Shown piece after piece: positions 18,056 through 26,486 of a stretch of DNA of 32,759 nucleotides. The DNA is from Ignavibacteriales bacterium (lineage in GTDB: Bacteria; Bacteroidota; Ignavibacteria; Ignavibacteriales; Melioribacteraceae): NCBI GenBank assembly GCA_003599395.1, contig QZJX01000022.1, positions 1-32,759 on the forward strand. Direction: 5' to 3'. A program made the translations under genes and the position numbers. The notes beneath the pieces are model-generated. The model was not told where the DNA came from. It was given only the letters and a program-made list of their open reading frames with translations, and searched no databases. The first letter of the stretch is position 1, and each line of letters opens with the position of its first letter.

Positions 18056-19171
18056 CTATTTCCTTTCACGAAAAATGTTTAATAGTTTTTCGGCGGCTGT
18101 TGTCGGCGGTAATTCTGAACTCAATACTTGTTCTTGAATCAGCTTGTATTCCTTTTTGATTATATCATCATTAAAAAATGAATCTCGTAAACCATCTTCA
18201 ACTAATCTCAAAACCCATTCTAATGATTGCTCTTTTCTTCGTTGAGTAAAAACACCTGATTCTTTTGTAAGTTTTTCAAAATCTTTAATCATCTTCCAAA
18301 TTTCGGGGATACCTTTACCAGTTAATGCAGAACAAGTTAAAGCTTTTGTCTGCCAGCCTTTTGTAGCACGTTGAATATAATGAAGTGCATTTGCGTATTC
18401 TGATTTTGATAGTTTTGCTAATTGCTCATTTTTACCATCAGCTTTATTTATTAATACCGCATCAGTAAGTTCAATTACACCTTTTTTTATTCCTTGTAAT
18501 TCGTCACCACCGCCGGGAATTAAAACCAGTAAAAAGAAATCAACCATTGAACGGACTGTTATTTCACTTTGTCCAACTCCCACGGTTTCAATTAAAATCA
18601 CATCGTAACCTGCTGCTTCACAAAGTGTAATTGTCTCACGAGTTTTGCGGGCAACACCACCCAATGTTCCACCGGAAGGAGATGGACGGATAAAGCAGTT
18701 TTCTTCCTTTGCTAATTTTTCCATTCGTGTTTTATCACCGAGAATACTTCCCCTTGAAATACTGCTGGATGGATCAACAGTTAATACAGCAACTTTGTGT
18801 CCTAGCTTTAATAAATACATTCCAAGTGATTCAATTAAAGTGCTTTTTCCTGCGCCCGGAGTTCCGGTAATTCCGATTCTCAATGAATTGCCTGAATTGG
18901 GAAGAAGTTTTTGTAATAATTCTTGAGAAAGTTGATGATGTTTTGACGAGTTACTTTCAACTAAAGTGATAGCCCGGGCAAGTTTTATTCTGTCACCTTT
19001 CAGAACTCCTTCAACATATTCATCAATCGAAAGAAAGGTATTCTTTTTTGAATTCGTTGATTCGGATTTCTTATCGCTCGACTGAATTCCTTTAACAATT
19101 CTAACAGCAAATTCATCTCCGGCATTTTCGGGTGTCCATTCGGGTTTATATGTGTTGTCTTTTTTGCTCAT
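18056..19171 (-). CDS. meaB: MeaB/ArgK-type GTPase, methylmalonyl-CoA mutase chaperone
   Basis: MeaB is a G3E-family GTPase that guards methylmalonyl-CoA mutase and controls loading of adenosylcobalamin. The preferred start, ATG 19171, gives 371 residues beginning MSKKDN. An upstream ATG at 19216 would add RFFASLRMT-type residues that are merely a reading of the repeat element at 19188-19270. Visible motifs are the P-loop GTPGAGKST, the Switch I region with DPSSSISRGSILGDKTRM, ETVGVGQSE (Switch II), and the guanine-specificity motif NKADG. It lies downstream of mutA, mutB and a GNAT gene on the same strand, consistent with its role. ArgK-like kinase activity is an outdated family name. Confidence 0.94.
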   Translation of the reverse strand: MSKKDNTYKPEWTPENAGDEFAVRIVKGIQSSDKKSESTNSKKNTFLSIDEYVEGVLKGDRIKLARAITLVESNSSKHHQLSQELLQKLLPNSGNSLRIGITGTPGAGKSTLIESLGMYLLKLGHKVAVLTVDPSSSISRGSILGDKTRMEKLAKEENCFIRPSPSGGTLGGVARKTRETITLCEAAGYDVILIETVGVGQSEITVRSMVDFFLLVLIPGGGDELQGIKKGVIELTDAVLINKADGKNEQLAKLSKSEYANALHYIQRATKGWQTKALTCSALTGKGIPEIWKMIKDFEKLTKESGVFTQRRKEQSLEWVLRLVEDGLRDSFFNDDIIKKEYKLIQEQVLSSELPPTTAAEKLLNIFRERK

Positions 19172-19187
19172 AAGTGAAATTAGGCAT

Positions 19188-19270
19188 GTCATTCTGAGCG
19201 AAGCGAAGAATCTCATTTTGTAATTAGTGGAGATTCTTCAGTCGTCAAAATGCGACTCCTTCAGAATGAC
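19188..19270. repeat. MITE-like inverted repeat, GTCATTCTGA family
   Basis: The 83 bp element has perfect 10-base ends, GTCATTCTGA (19188-19197) and TCAGAATGAC (19261-19270). It also has a second nested pair, GAAGAATCTC (19205-19214) and GAGATTCTTC (19230-19239), so it can fold into a long cruciform. It separates the GNAT stop from the meaB start. Elements of this GAGCGAAGCGAAGAATCT type are scattered in many bacterial genomes. No transposase is present. Confidence 0.85.
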
Positions 19271-19276
19271 AAGGAT

Positions 19277-19831
19277 TTATTTTTTTAACTTCTTGTACTC
19301 CCTCTGTAATATACTATAAAATTTCACATCTATGTACTTGCCATCTTTAACAACGTCTTCTCTTAAGTGACCTTCCAACTTCATTCCGTTTTTTAACATT
19401 ACTTTACCCGAAGCCGGATTAGTAATAAAGTGATGAGCGAAAATTTTATTCAATTTTAATTCCTCGAAACCATATTTCAAAATAACTGACAAAGCTTCAC
19501 TAGCATAACCTTTATTCCAAAAGGGAACACCGATCCAAAGTCCAAACTCTGCTTTGTTGAACTTTGGTTGTAAAGTAAAACCAATTGCACCGACTAATTC
19601 ATTATTATCATTTTTAGTGATTGCCCAAATAATACTTTTGTTTTCTTCGCATTCTTTTTGATGAGTAATAATCCATTCTTCCGCTGCGCCATCGGGATAG
19701 GGATGCGGAATATATAAAGTTGTCTCGGCAATTTTCTTATCACCGGCTAATTTTTGTACTTTTTTTACGTCATCCAATGTAAATGCACGCAAAGTAATAC
19801 GCTCTGATTTTAATTTTGGTATTATTTTCAT
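19277..19831 (-). CDS. GNAT family N-acetyltransferase, RimJ/RimL type
   Basis: The 184-residue protein has the GNAT pattern. The N-terminal strand is SERITLRAFTLDDV, followed by the central FGLWIGVPFWNKGYASEAL block (acetyl-CoA pyrophosphate loop region) and the NPASGKVMLKNGMKLEGHLRE motif that marks the RimJ/RimL-like subgroup. Such enzymes acetylate protein N-termini or small amines; the substrate is unknown. It stands between mutB and meaB on the same strand. A strong terminator-like hairpin (19833-19859) ends at its start codon, so its expression probably depends on read-through or a very close start site. Confidence 0.88.
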   Translation of the reverse strand: MKIIPKLKSERITLRAFTLDDVKKVQKLAGDKKIAETTLYIPHPYPDGAAEEWIITHQKECEENKSIIWAITKNDNNELVGAIGFTLQPKFNKAEFGLWIGVPFWNKGYASEALSVILKYGFEELKLNKIFAHHFITNPASGKVMLKNGMKLEGHLREDVVKDGKYIDVKFYSILQREYKKLKK

Positions 19832-19832
19832 A

Positions 19833-19859
19833 ATAAAAATGCCGAGCTAAACTCGGCAT
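19833..19859 (-). terminator. Intrinsic terminator downstream of mutB
   Basis: On the minus strand an 8 bp perfect stem, ATGCCGAG / CTCGGCAT (arms at 19852-19859 and 19839-19846), encloses a five-base TTTAG loop. It runs directly into TTTTATT. This is a textbook Rho-independent terminator for mutB transcripts. It ends a couple of bases before the GNAT ATG at 19831. Confidence 0.85.
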
Positions 19860-19888
19860 CAAATTTAATAATTTATGCTGATTTGATG

Positions 19889-22066
19889 TTAACTAAATCT
19901 CTTATTTATTTCATCCATGATTTTAATTCCCGCTTCAGGAATTTGTGTACCCGGACCGAAGATCAAAGCAGCTCCCGCTTCATACAAGAAATCATAATCT
20001 TGTGAAGGAATTACACCACCGACAATAACAATAATATCTTCACGACCGAGTTTTTTTAGTTCATCAATTAATTGTGGTACAAGAGTTTTATGTCCAGCTG
20101 CAAGTGAACTTACACCAATTGCGTGTACATCATTTTCAACTGCCTGCTTTGCCGTTTCTTCGGGAGTTTGGAAGAGGGGACCGACGTCAACATCAAATCC
20201 CATATCGGCGTAAGCAGTTGCAACAACCTTAGCACCACGGTCATGTCCGTCTTGACCCATTTTTGCAACCATAATTCTGGGACGACGACCTTCGTGCTCG
20301 GCAAATTCGTCAGTCATTTTTCTTACTTGTTCCACTGTTCCACCTTGTTCATCGCTGTATTCACTTCTGTAAACACCTGAAATAGTTCTTGTTGTTGCAT
20401 GATATCTTCCGCTTACTTTTTCAATTGCATCTGAAATTTCTCCTAGTGTCGCTCTAACTCGAGCAGCTTTAACTGATAAATCTAATAAATTTCCGTCACC
20501 TGTGTCGGCACATTTTGTAATTGCTTCGAGCGCTGACTTTACATTTGCTTCATTTCGTTCGAATTTTATTTTTTGTAATCTTTTAATTTGAGACAATCTT
20601 ACTGCAGTGTTATCGACTTCCAAAATTTCAATCGGATCTTCTTTATCTAATCTATATTTGTTGACACCTACAATTGTTTCTTTACCTGAGTCAATTCTCG
20701 CTTGTCTTCTCGCAGCAGCCTCTTCAATTCTCATTTTAGGAATACCGGCTTCAATTGCTTTTGTCATTCCACCGTAGGATTCAATTTCATGGATGTGTTC
20801 CCAGCCCTTTTTAAGTAGAGCATCTGTCAATGCTTCAACATAATAAGAGCCTGCCCACGGATCAATTACTTTTGTGATGTTTGTTTCATCTTGTAAATAA
20901 AGTTGGGTATTGCGAGCAATTCTCGCTGAGAAATCTGTGGGGAGTGCAATAGCTTCATCAAGTGAGTTTGTATGTAATGATTGTGTATGACCAAGTGCCG
21001 CAGCCATTGCTTCGATGCAAGTTCGGGCAACATTGTTGAATGGATCTTGTTCTGCTAAACTCCAACCTGAAGTTTGCGAATGTGTGCGCAATGACATTGA
21101 TTTCGGATTTTTAGGATTGAATTGCTTAATTAGTTTTGCCCAAATTAATCTTGCAGCTCTCATCTTTGCAATTTCCATAAAGTAATTCATTCCTTGCGCC
21201 CAGAAAAACGATAAACGTGGAGCAAATTCATCTATATCCATTCCTGTTTTAACACCGGTTCTTACATACTCTAATCCATCTGCTAAAGTGTAAGCCATTT
21301 CCAAATCGGCTGTTGCGCCTGCTTCCTGCATATGGTAACCTGAAATTGAAATGCTATTATACTTCGGCATCTCTTTCGCTGAGTATTTGAAAATATCCGC
21401 AATAATTTTCATCGACATTTCAGGCGGATATATATATGTATTGCGAACCATGTATTCTTTTAAAATATCATTTTGAATTGTTCCGGTAAGTTCCTCGTGT
21501 TTGACACCTTGCTCTTCAGCTGCAACAATAAAGAATGCAAGAATTGGGAGAACCGCTCCGTTCATCGTCATCGATACGGACATTTTATCGAGCGGAATTT
21601 GATCGAATAAAATTTTCATGTCTTCAACAGAATCAATTGCAACACCGGCTTTACCTACATCACCGACAACACGTGGATGATCGGAATCATACCCACGGTG
21701 AGTTGCAAGATCGAAAGCGACTGAAAGTCCGCGTTGACCTTGTGCTAGATTTCTTCTGTAGAATGCGTTGCTCTCTTCTGCAGTTGAGAAACCGGCGTAT
21801 TGGCGAACTGTCCAAGGACGCATTACATACATGGAAGCGTAAGGTCCTCGAAGAAACGGAGGGATACCCGACATGTAATCAATATGTTCACAATTAGTGA
21901 TATCATCTTTTGTGTAAAGAGGTTTTACGTTGATCTTCTCCATTGTTTCCCAAATGAAATCATCAACTTCTTTACCAGTTTCGGTTTTAAATTTTTCTTT
22001 CCACTCATCGTAAGAAGTTTTTTTACTCTTCAAGTCTAATTTTAATTCTGCAAAATTAGGTTTCAT
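19889..22066 (-). CDS. mutB: Methylmalonyl-CoA mutase large (catalytic) subunit
   Basis: With MutA it interconverts succinyl-CoA and R-methylmalonyl-CoA using adenosylcobalamin. Start ATG 22066 (725 residues, [10 protein letters not shown]) has AGAGGA seven bases upstream. An earlier ATG at 22126 reads through the inverted repeat at 22085-22150 and is rejected. The TIM-barrel substrate domain contains [20 protein letters not shown] and [11 protein letters not shown]. The C-terminal B12 domain has D606-G-H608-D-R-G611, with H608 as the cobalt ligand (H610 in the Propionibacterium enzyme). It is the catalytic chain. The pathway may be propionate production or propionyl-CoA breakdown. No epimerase or propionyl-CoA carboxylase gene is in the window. 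Confidence 0.97.
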   Translation of the reverse strand: MKPNFAELKLDLKSKKTSYDEWKEKFKTETGKEVDDFIWETMEKINVKPLYTKDDITNCEHIDYMSGIPPFLRGPYASMYVMRPWTVRQYAGFSTAEESNAFYRRNLAQGQRGLSVAFDLATHRGYDSDHPRVVGDVGKAGVAIDSVEDMKILFDQIPLDKMSVSMTMNGAVLPILAFFIVAAEEQGVKHEELTGTIQNDILKEYMVRNTYIYPPEMSMKIIADIFKYSAKEMPKYNSISISGYHMQEAGATADLEMAYTLADGLEYVRTGVKTGMDIDEFAPRLSFFWAQGMNYFMEIAKMRAARLIWAKLIKQFNPKNPKSMSLRTHSQTSGWSLAEQDPFNNVARTCIEAMAAALGHTQSLHTNSLDEAIALPTDFSARIARNTQLYLQDETNITKVIDPWAGSYYVEALTDALLKKGWEHIHEIESYGGMTKAIEAGIPKMRIEEAAARRQARIDSGKETIVGVNKYRLDKEDPIEILEVDNTAVRLSQIKRLQKIKFERNEANVKSALEAITKCADTGDGNLLDLSVKAARVRATLGEISDAIEKVSGRYHATTRTISGVYRSEYSDEQGGTVEQVRKMTDEFAEHEGRRPRIMVAKMGQDGHDRGAKVVATAYADMGFDVDVGPLFQTPEETAKQAVENDVHAIGVSSLAAGHKTLVPQLIDELKKLGREDIIVIVGGVIPSQDYDFLYEAGAALIFGPGTQIPEAGIKIMDEINKRFS

Positions 22067-22084
22067 TTTCAATCCTCTGCATTG

Positions 22085-22150
22085 CTTAGCGTCTTGGCGT
22101 CTTTGCGGTGAGTAAATGAAAAACAACCGCTAAGGCGCAGAGACGCAAAG
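22085..22150. repeat. Imperfect inverted repeat between mutA and mutB, CTAAGGCGC family
   Basis: Two 25-base arms (22085-22109 and 22126-22150) are imperfect inverted copies with 19 of 25 positions matching, around a 16-base AT-rich loop. The arm words GACGCTAAG / CGCTAAGGCGC / AGACGCAAAG are typical of a repeat found across many bacterial phyla. It occupies nearly all of the mutA-mutB gap. Confidence 0.8.
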
Positions 22151-22153
22151 TGT

Positions 22154-24310
22154 TTACTTAATTTTATTCAAAAGTTTATCTAATAACTCAAACGCATCGC
22201 AGCCGAGATAGATAAATTCATCCACACCCGATTTTTTATGTTCTTCAATTTGTTCTTTTGGATAGCCGGCTAGAACAACAGTTACTTCTTTTTTATTTTC
22301 TTTAATTCCTTTAACTATCTGTGGAACAAGCGCGGGATAAGTTTCATCAGTAGAACAGATAACAACAACATCAGTATTAGATTCATTTGCCGTTTTGACT
22401 GCTTCCTCTGTTGAATTAAAACCTTTTGGATATTCAATTTCAAATCCAGCTATTTCAAAAAATCCTTGTGAAAAATCTGCACGTCCTTTGTATTGCTTAA
22501 GTGGTCCCATTGTAGCAAGAAATACTTTTGGTCTGTTTCCTCGTTTGTCTTCTATTTCATCGGATTTATCTCGGAGTGATTCAAAAAACTCTGATGCTCT
22601 GCGCTTCTCAAGTTTTTGAATAATTATTCCTTCTCCGGCATTTGCTCTGCTTGCCTTAGAAATTTCACCGATTGTAGCGCCTTCTAAAATTGCTTGGGCA
22701 CCTGTATCAATCGCATTCTCGGAAGATTCATCTACGAGTTTTTGTAGTTTTTCTAAAATGCTTGTGTGTTTGTTTGGATCACTCGAAGTTCTGAGTTTAT
22801 GCAAATACTCCGAACGTTTTTTATGAATTGCTTTATAATCAGGTTCATTCTTTCTTTTAATTTCTTCTTTTAAGTTGGCGTACATGTTAGTACCGACAAT
22901 TACAGATTTACGTTTTGAAATATCTTTCTTCCTTGTTTCCCAAATTTTTTCAATTTCGTCTTGAACATAGTTTTCTTCAAGTGCTTTTATAAGTCCACCT
23001 TTGTCATCAATCTTTTGGAATTCTTTCCATGCAGCTTTTGCGATTTCGTCTGTTAATTTTTCGACAAAGAATGAACCTCCTGCCGGATCAATCAAGTTTG
23101 TTAGGTGTGATTCTTCATCCAAAATTATTTGTGTGTTGCGTGCGATTCTTCTTGAGAACTGATCAGGCATCCCAAACAATTCATCGAATGTATTTGTATG
23201 AATCGAATCAATTCCGCCTACTACCGCAGAGAAAGCTTCGGTTGTAGTTCGAAGCATATTTACATACGGATCAAACTTTGTCTGAGTGAATAAACCAGTT
23301 CTAGCATGTATAGTCATCTTTCGATTTTCTTCATTAACGCCGAATGCTTCGGTAATTTTAGACCAAAGAATTTTAGCAGCTCTAAATTTTGCAACTTCCA
23401 TAAAAAAGAAAGAGCCGACACCAAATGAAAATCTCATTTGTTTTGCAATTAGGTTTACATCCATGCCTTTATCGGAAAGGTTTTTCATGTATTCTGCTGC
23501 AGCGGCAAGTGTGTATGAGAGTTCTTGGACTGTGCTTGCACCCGCATTATGATAAACTAATCCGCTAACACCGATAGTTTTGAAGTTCGGTATTTTTTCA
23601 TTTGCCCATTCGGTAGTAAGTTTCATTTCATCAATTAAAAAATCGAAGGAGACCGGAAGAGAACCATTCTCTACTAAATACGAAATCGGATCAGAAGTAA
23701 TGCTTCCGTTGATGTGTTTTGCGTCATTTTTTTGTTCGTTAAGATAAGCTGCAAAGATTGAAATAAACGGTAAAGATGAAAAACCAGTGTTGATGTGAAT
23801 TGGATATTTAGTGATATCAATTTCGCCCAATGATTTTCTAAAACTATTTAGAGCTGAAATAGAGACACCGTTTTTCCCAACTTGTCCAACTTTTGCATAG
23901 TCAGCGTCAAGTCCTAATTTTGTTGCTTCATCCAGAGGAAGTGAAATAGAATTTTGTCCGCATGCTAAATCATTTTTGAGTGCACTATTAAAATCCTCTG
24001 CCATTGGATATGGAATATCTTGACAAATTTCCCAACCATTTTTACTATAACCGGATGAAGATTTTCCTCGAAGAAAATTTCCATCTCCAGGTAATTCATT
24101 AATGAACTCCAAATTTTCTACGTCTTTACTTGTATAAATTGGTTGAAGATCAATTCCTTCGTAAGTTTTAGTCACCAACTTCTTTTCGAATGGAACACCT
24201 TTTAAATCTTTTTCAACAACTTCACGCCACTGTTTGTATGAAGGTGACTCAAAATCCTTTTTCAAGTTTAATTCTTTTGGAAGTTCCGGTTTCAGTTTTA
24301 CTTCAGACAT
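22154..24310 (-). CDS. mutA: Methylmalonyl-CoA mutase small subunit
   Basis: The 718-residue protein is the non-catalytic partner of MutB, with the same two-domain plan. Barrel features include NGWEICQDIPYP, RTGLFTQTKFDPYVNMLRTT and DPAGGSFFVEKLTDE. The C-terminal flavodoxin-like domain (VFLATMGPLKQYKGRADF) lacks the D-x-H-x-x-G cobalt-binding motif, as expected for MutA. A CGGAG site lies eight bases before the ATG. It is the first gene of the mut unit; the promoter should lie in 24311-24607, shared with the divergent lipoprotein gene. The gap to mutB is filled by an inverted-repeat element. Confidence 0.95.
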   Translation of the reverse strand: MSEVKLKPELPKELNLKKDFESPSYKQWREVVEKDLKGVPFEKKLVTKTYEGIDLQPIYTSKDVENLEFINELPGDGNFLRGKSSSGYSKNGWEICQDIPYPMAEDFNSALKNDLACGQNSISLPLDEATKLGLDADYAKVGQVGKNGVSISALNSFRKSLGEIDITKYPIHINTGFSSLPFISIFAAYLNEQKNDAKHINGSITSDPISYLVENGSLPVSFDFLIDEMKLTTEWANEKIPNFKTIGVSGLVYHNAGASTVQELSYTLAAAAEYMKNLSDKGMDVNLIAKQMRFSFGVGSFFFMEVAKFRAAKILWSKITEAFGVNEENRKMTIHARTGLFTQTKFDPYVNMLRTTTEAFSAVVGGIDSIHTNTFDELFGMPDQFSRRIARNTQIILDEESHLTNLIDPAGGSFFVEKLTDEIAKAAWKEFQKIDDKGGLIKALEENYVQDEIEKIWETRKKDISKRKSVIVGTNMYANLKEEIKRKNEPDYKAIHKKRSEYLHKLRTSSDPNKHTSILEKLQKLVDESSENAIDTGAQAILEGATIGEISKASRANAGEGIIIQKLEKRRASEFFESLRDKSDEIEDKRGNRPKVFLATMGPLKQYKGRADFSQGFFEIAGFEIEYPKGFNSTEEAVKTANESNTDVVVICSTDETYPALVPQIVKGIKENKKEVTVVLAGYPKEQIEEHKKSGVDEFIYLGCDAFELLDKLLNKIK

Positions 24311-24430
24311 TATAAAGCTCCGTTATAAACTTTTCTTTTTGTTAATCTAATAAACTTATCAATAATCAGCGATAATATCTCATTTGCAGAAATAGAAGAA
24401 AAGAAAAAATCGAGCCAAATAAGTATTGGG

Positions 24431-24474
24431 TTTAAGTGAAATAGGGTTATTTTTCGCTAAAAACCTAACTTAAA
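24431..24474. promoter_or_regulatory. Nested palindrome in the mutA/lipoprotein divergent promoter region
   Basis: Outer arms TTTAAGT (24431-24437) and ACTTAAA (24468-24474) enclose inner arms TAGGGTT (24442-24448) and AACCTA (24462-24467). It lies about 120 bp from both start codons in the 297 bp divergent gap, so it could be an operator serving both promoters. No T-run follows, which argues against a terminator. Nothing else recognisable is seen in this gap. Confidence 0.4.
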
Positions 24475-24607
24475 TTGAGAAATATTTCTCGTTTTTGAAA
24501 AAAGTAAATATGGTAATTAGTTGTGATACCTCTTGAATATTTAATCCGAAAATTTATTTCAATTTATCTTTTCCGACTATGTGCTATATTTCAGAGGATA
24601 AATAGGG

Positions 24608-25558
24608 ATGGTTATGAAGATCATACTTACATTAATCATAGCAATTTCAGTTCTGTTTATCGGATGTACGGTTACTACAACAACGCCGAAATTGCAAAAC
24701 GCTGAGCAATTTGGCGTGGTCAATAATAATACGATTAAGATCACTAATCATGAATCAGCTGGTGACTTTAGTGTTCGATTGAACGTGAGTAAAAACCGTG
24801 ATAGAATCTTGAGCAGCAAAATTGAAGGACACACGATGGTGAATAAAAATGGGATTTATGAAGTCGAACCTGTTGAAGGCGAAGATTATTTCTTTGAAAC
24901 CGCAGGGGTCAATACAGAAGAGTTCACCGGAAATAATCTACATTGGAATATTCCTGAATTTCAAACAAATTTTGAGGTTGAAGTCAATGTCACACCTAAT
25001 TTTTCTTTATACGGTGGCACTACTTTCGCGGACATTGATCAAATTGATTTGAACAACTTTAATTTTGGACTTGGATTTTTTAGAGAAGAAAATAATTGGG
25101 CGGTTCGATTGGATATTGCTGGTGCATATTATGAGACTGAATCTCATATCGATTATGTTCGGCTTGAAGATAAACCATTTACCGGTGATGCTGAGCGTAA
25201 AGTATTTTTCTTCTATGAATCTCACAAAGAAAATTTTTTTGATCTGTCTTTGGGAGTAACAATAAACTCAAGAAATCCTGAATGGTTCGTAAACGGATTT
25301 ATTAACTACACCTTCGGCCAACAAAGCTTTTTTGATATTGAACCTACCTCCGTTACTTTTTATGATTGGTTAAAGTCTACTGAAGGCAAGAGGTTTGAGT
25401 TGGATGAAACTTACCATTCTCTTTCGCTCGGTCTATATAAAGAGATTGAATCTTTGGGATATCTTGTCGGTGGAATAAGATTCAATAAGTATACTGATTC
25501 GGAAGGCAAACTATTCATTCCCAATTATTTTCTCCAATTTGATTTTCAACTCTTCTGA
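24608..25558 (+). CDS. Putative outer-membrane lipoprotein, unknown function
   Basis: The gene is not recognised. The 316-residue product starts with a lipoprotein signal: a short basic start, a hydrophobic run and the lipobox LFIGC with C20, followed by a threonine-rich linker. The rest alternates polar and aromatic residues (FEVEVNVTPNFSLYGGTTF; NNWAVRLDIAGAYYETE; GYLVGGIRFNKY) and ends in YFLQFDFQLF, which resembles a small beta barrel. ATG 24608 and ATG 24614 are both possible; AGAGGA at 24593-24598 suits the first. Its stop overlaps the mobA start by one base (TGATG), so the two are translationally coupled. It could serve the envelope side of the respiratory system, but that is speculation. 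Confidence 0.7.
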   Translation: MVMKIILTLIIAISVLFIGCTVTTTTPKLQNAEQFGVVNNNTIKITNHESAGDFSVRLNVSKNRDRILSSKIEGHTMVNKNGIYEVEPVEGEDYFFETAGVNTEEFTGNNLHWNIPEFQTNFEVEVNVTPNFSLYGGTTFADIDQIDLNNFNFGLGFFREENNWAVRLDIAGAYYETESHIDYVRLEDKPFTGDAERKVFFFYESHKENFFDLSLGVTINSRNPEWFVNGFINYTFGQQSFFDIEPTSVTFYDWLKSTEGKRFELDETYHSLSLGLYKEIESLGYLVGGIRFNKYTDSEGKLFIPNYFLQFDFQLF

Positions 25559-26205
25559 TGCGTAAAAGAATCAACGGCATAATACTCTCCGGTGGAAGAA
25601 GTTCTCGAATGGGTCAAGATAAAGCTCTATTGAAAATCGGAGCACAAACAATCATTGAAATAATGATCGCCAAACTAAAACCATTCTGTAATGAGATTAT
25701 AATCAGTGCAGACGAAACTGAAAAATATTCTCAATTTGGCTATAAAGTTGTACCTGATAAATTCAAAAACAGTGGACCTCTTGCTGGGATTTATTCTTCA
25801 CTTATCGAATCAAATACAGAAAAGAATTTTATTATTTCTTGCGACTTGCCACTTGTATCTTCAGAAGTAATTGAAAAACTTATTAACTGTAATTCCACCA
25901 AAGAAATAATTCTTCCGGTTACGAATGGAAAGTATCATCAACTTTGCGGAGTTTATTCGAAGTCAGTTTTGGAAAAATCTGAATCTATTTTAAATACAGA
26001 AGAGGAGAAGAGAAGAGAGGGTGAGGGGGAGAATTGGAGAAAAGGAGAAGAGGAGAAATGGAGAAAGAAGAGAAATACTTCCGTTAAAAAATTACTCGAA
26101 GTTTCTCAAGTTGAGTTTGTTGATGTTACTTCAATCTCCGGCGAGAATGAATTTTTGAATATGAATACGGTTGAGGATTTTGAGTTGATTAAAAAGATGT
26201 TTTAA
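25558..26205 (+). CDS. mobA: Molybdenum cofactor guanylyltransferase with inserted low-complexity segment
   Basis: MobA attaches GMP to molybdopterin to form the bis-MGD cofactor of DMSO-reductase-family enzymes, such as the PsrA-like protein encoded 1.3 kb downstream. Motifs present are LSGGRSSRMGQDKALL (residues 10-25), NSGPLAGIYSSL (71-82) and ISCDLPLV (93-100) with the metal-binding aspartate. Residues about 148-173 are a highly charged insert of E, K, R, G and W that interrupts the normal C-terminal part before SVKKLLEV. It is encoded by a purine-only repeat tract. The core is intact and the frame resumes correctly, so the enzyme is probably functional. It is coupled to the upstream lipoprotein gene and converges with yoeB. 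Confidence 0.9.
   Translation: MRKRINGIILSGGRSSRMGQDKALLKIGAQTIIEIMIAKLKPFCNEIIISADETEKYSQFGYKVVPDKFKNSGPLAGIYSSLIESNTEKNFIISCDLPLVSSEVIEKLINCNSTKEIILPVTNGKYHQLCGVYSKSVLEKSESILNTEEEKRREGEGENWRKGEEEKWRKKRNTSVKKLLEVSQVEFVDVTSISGENEFLNMNTVEDFELIKKMF
26028..26067 (+). repeat. Five tandem 8-base GGAGAANN units within mobA
   Basis: Five contiguous octamers read GGAGAATT, GGAGAAAA, GGAGAAGA, GGAGAAAT and GGAGAAAG. A further irregular purine tract extends upstream to about 25998. The unit length is not a multiple of three, so gain or loss of one copy would shift the mobA frame. The degenerate final two bases make slippage less likely than in a perfect repeat. Confidence 0.85.
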
Positions 26206-26228
26206 TTATACTCTTCTTTCTTGATCGG

Positions 26229-26486
26229 TTAATCATAATGAAAGCGGCATTTCAAAATTCTGATTTCATCATCCGTTACTTGATAAATTAATCTGTGTTC
26301 ACTTGTGATTCGCCTTGACCAGCAGCCGGTATATTTATGTTTAAGCGGTTCGGGTTTTCCAAGACTTGTGAATGAATTGCGAGAAATATCTTTTAAAAGT
26401 TCATTTATTCTTTTAAGAATTTTTTTATCAGTTTTCTGCCAGTATAAATAGTCGTCCCAAGATTCTTCCACAAACAGATATTTCAT
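26229..26486 (-). CDS. yoeB: Toxin YoeB
   Basis: This is a ribosome-dependent mRNA interferase of the RelE superfamily that cuts mRNA in the A site. The 85-residue length matches the family. The catalytic set is intact and at the same numbers as in the E. coli protein: E46 (GKPEPLK), R65 (SEHRLIY), H83 and Y84 at the C-terminus (RFHYD). It overlaps the yefM antitoxin stop by four bases, giving coupled translation. Its stop is 23 bp from the convergent mobA stop, with no clear terminator. Confidence 0.95.
   Translation of the reverse strand: MKYLFVEESWDDYLYWQKTDKKILKRINELLKDISRNSFTSLGKPEPLKHKYTGCWSRRITSEHRLIYQVTDDEIRILKCRFHYD

Noticed and set aside
19172-19216. ATG 19216 as the meaB start, adding 15 residues
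   Set aside because: The added residues are a translation of the inverted repeat at 19188-19270; MeaB-like sequence begins after ATG 19171.
22067-22126. ATG 22126 as the mutB start, adding 20 residues
   Set aside because: The extension reads through the repeat at 22085-22150 and is basic and unlike mutase N-termini; ATG 22066 has a good ribosome site.
25998-26076. mobA as a pseudogene broken by the purine repeat
   Set aside because: The frame is continuous through the tract and the C-terminal part resumes correctly.
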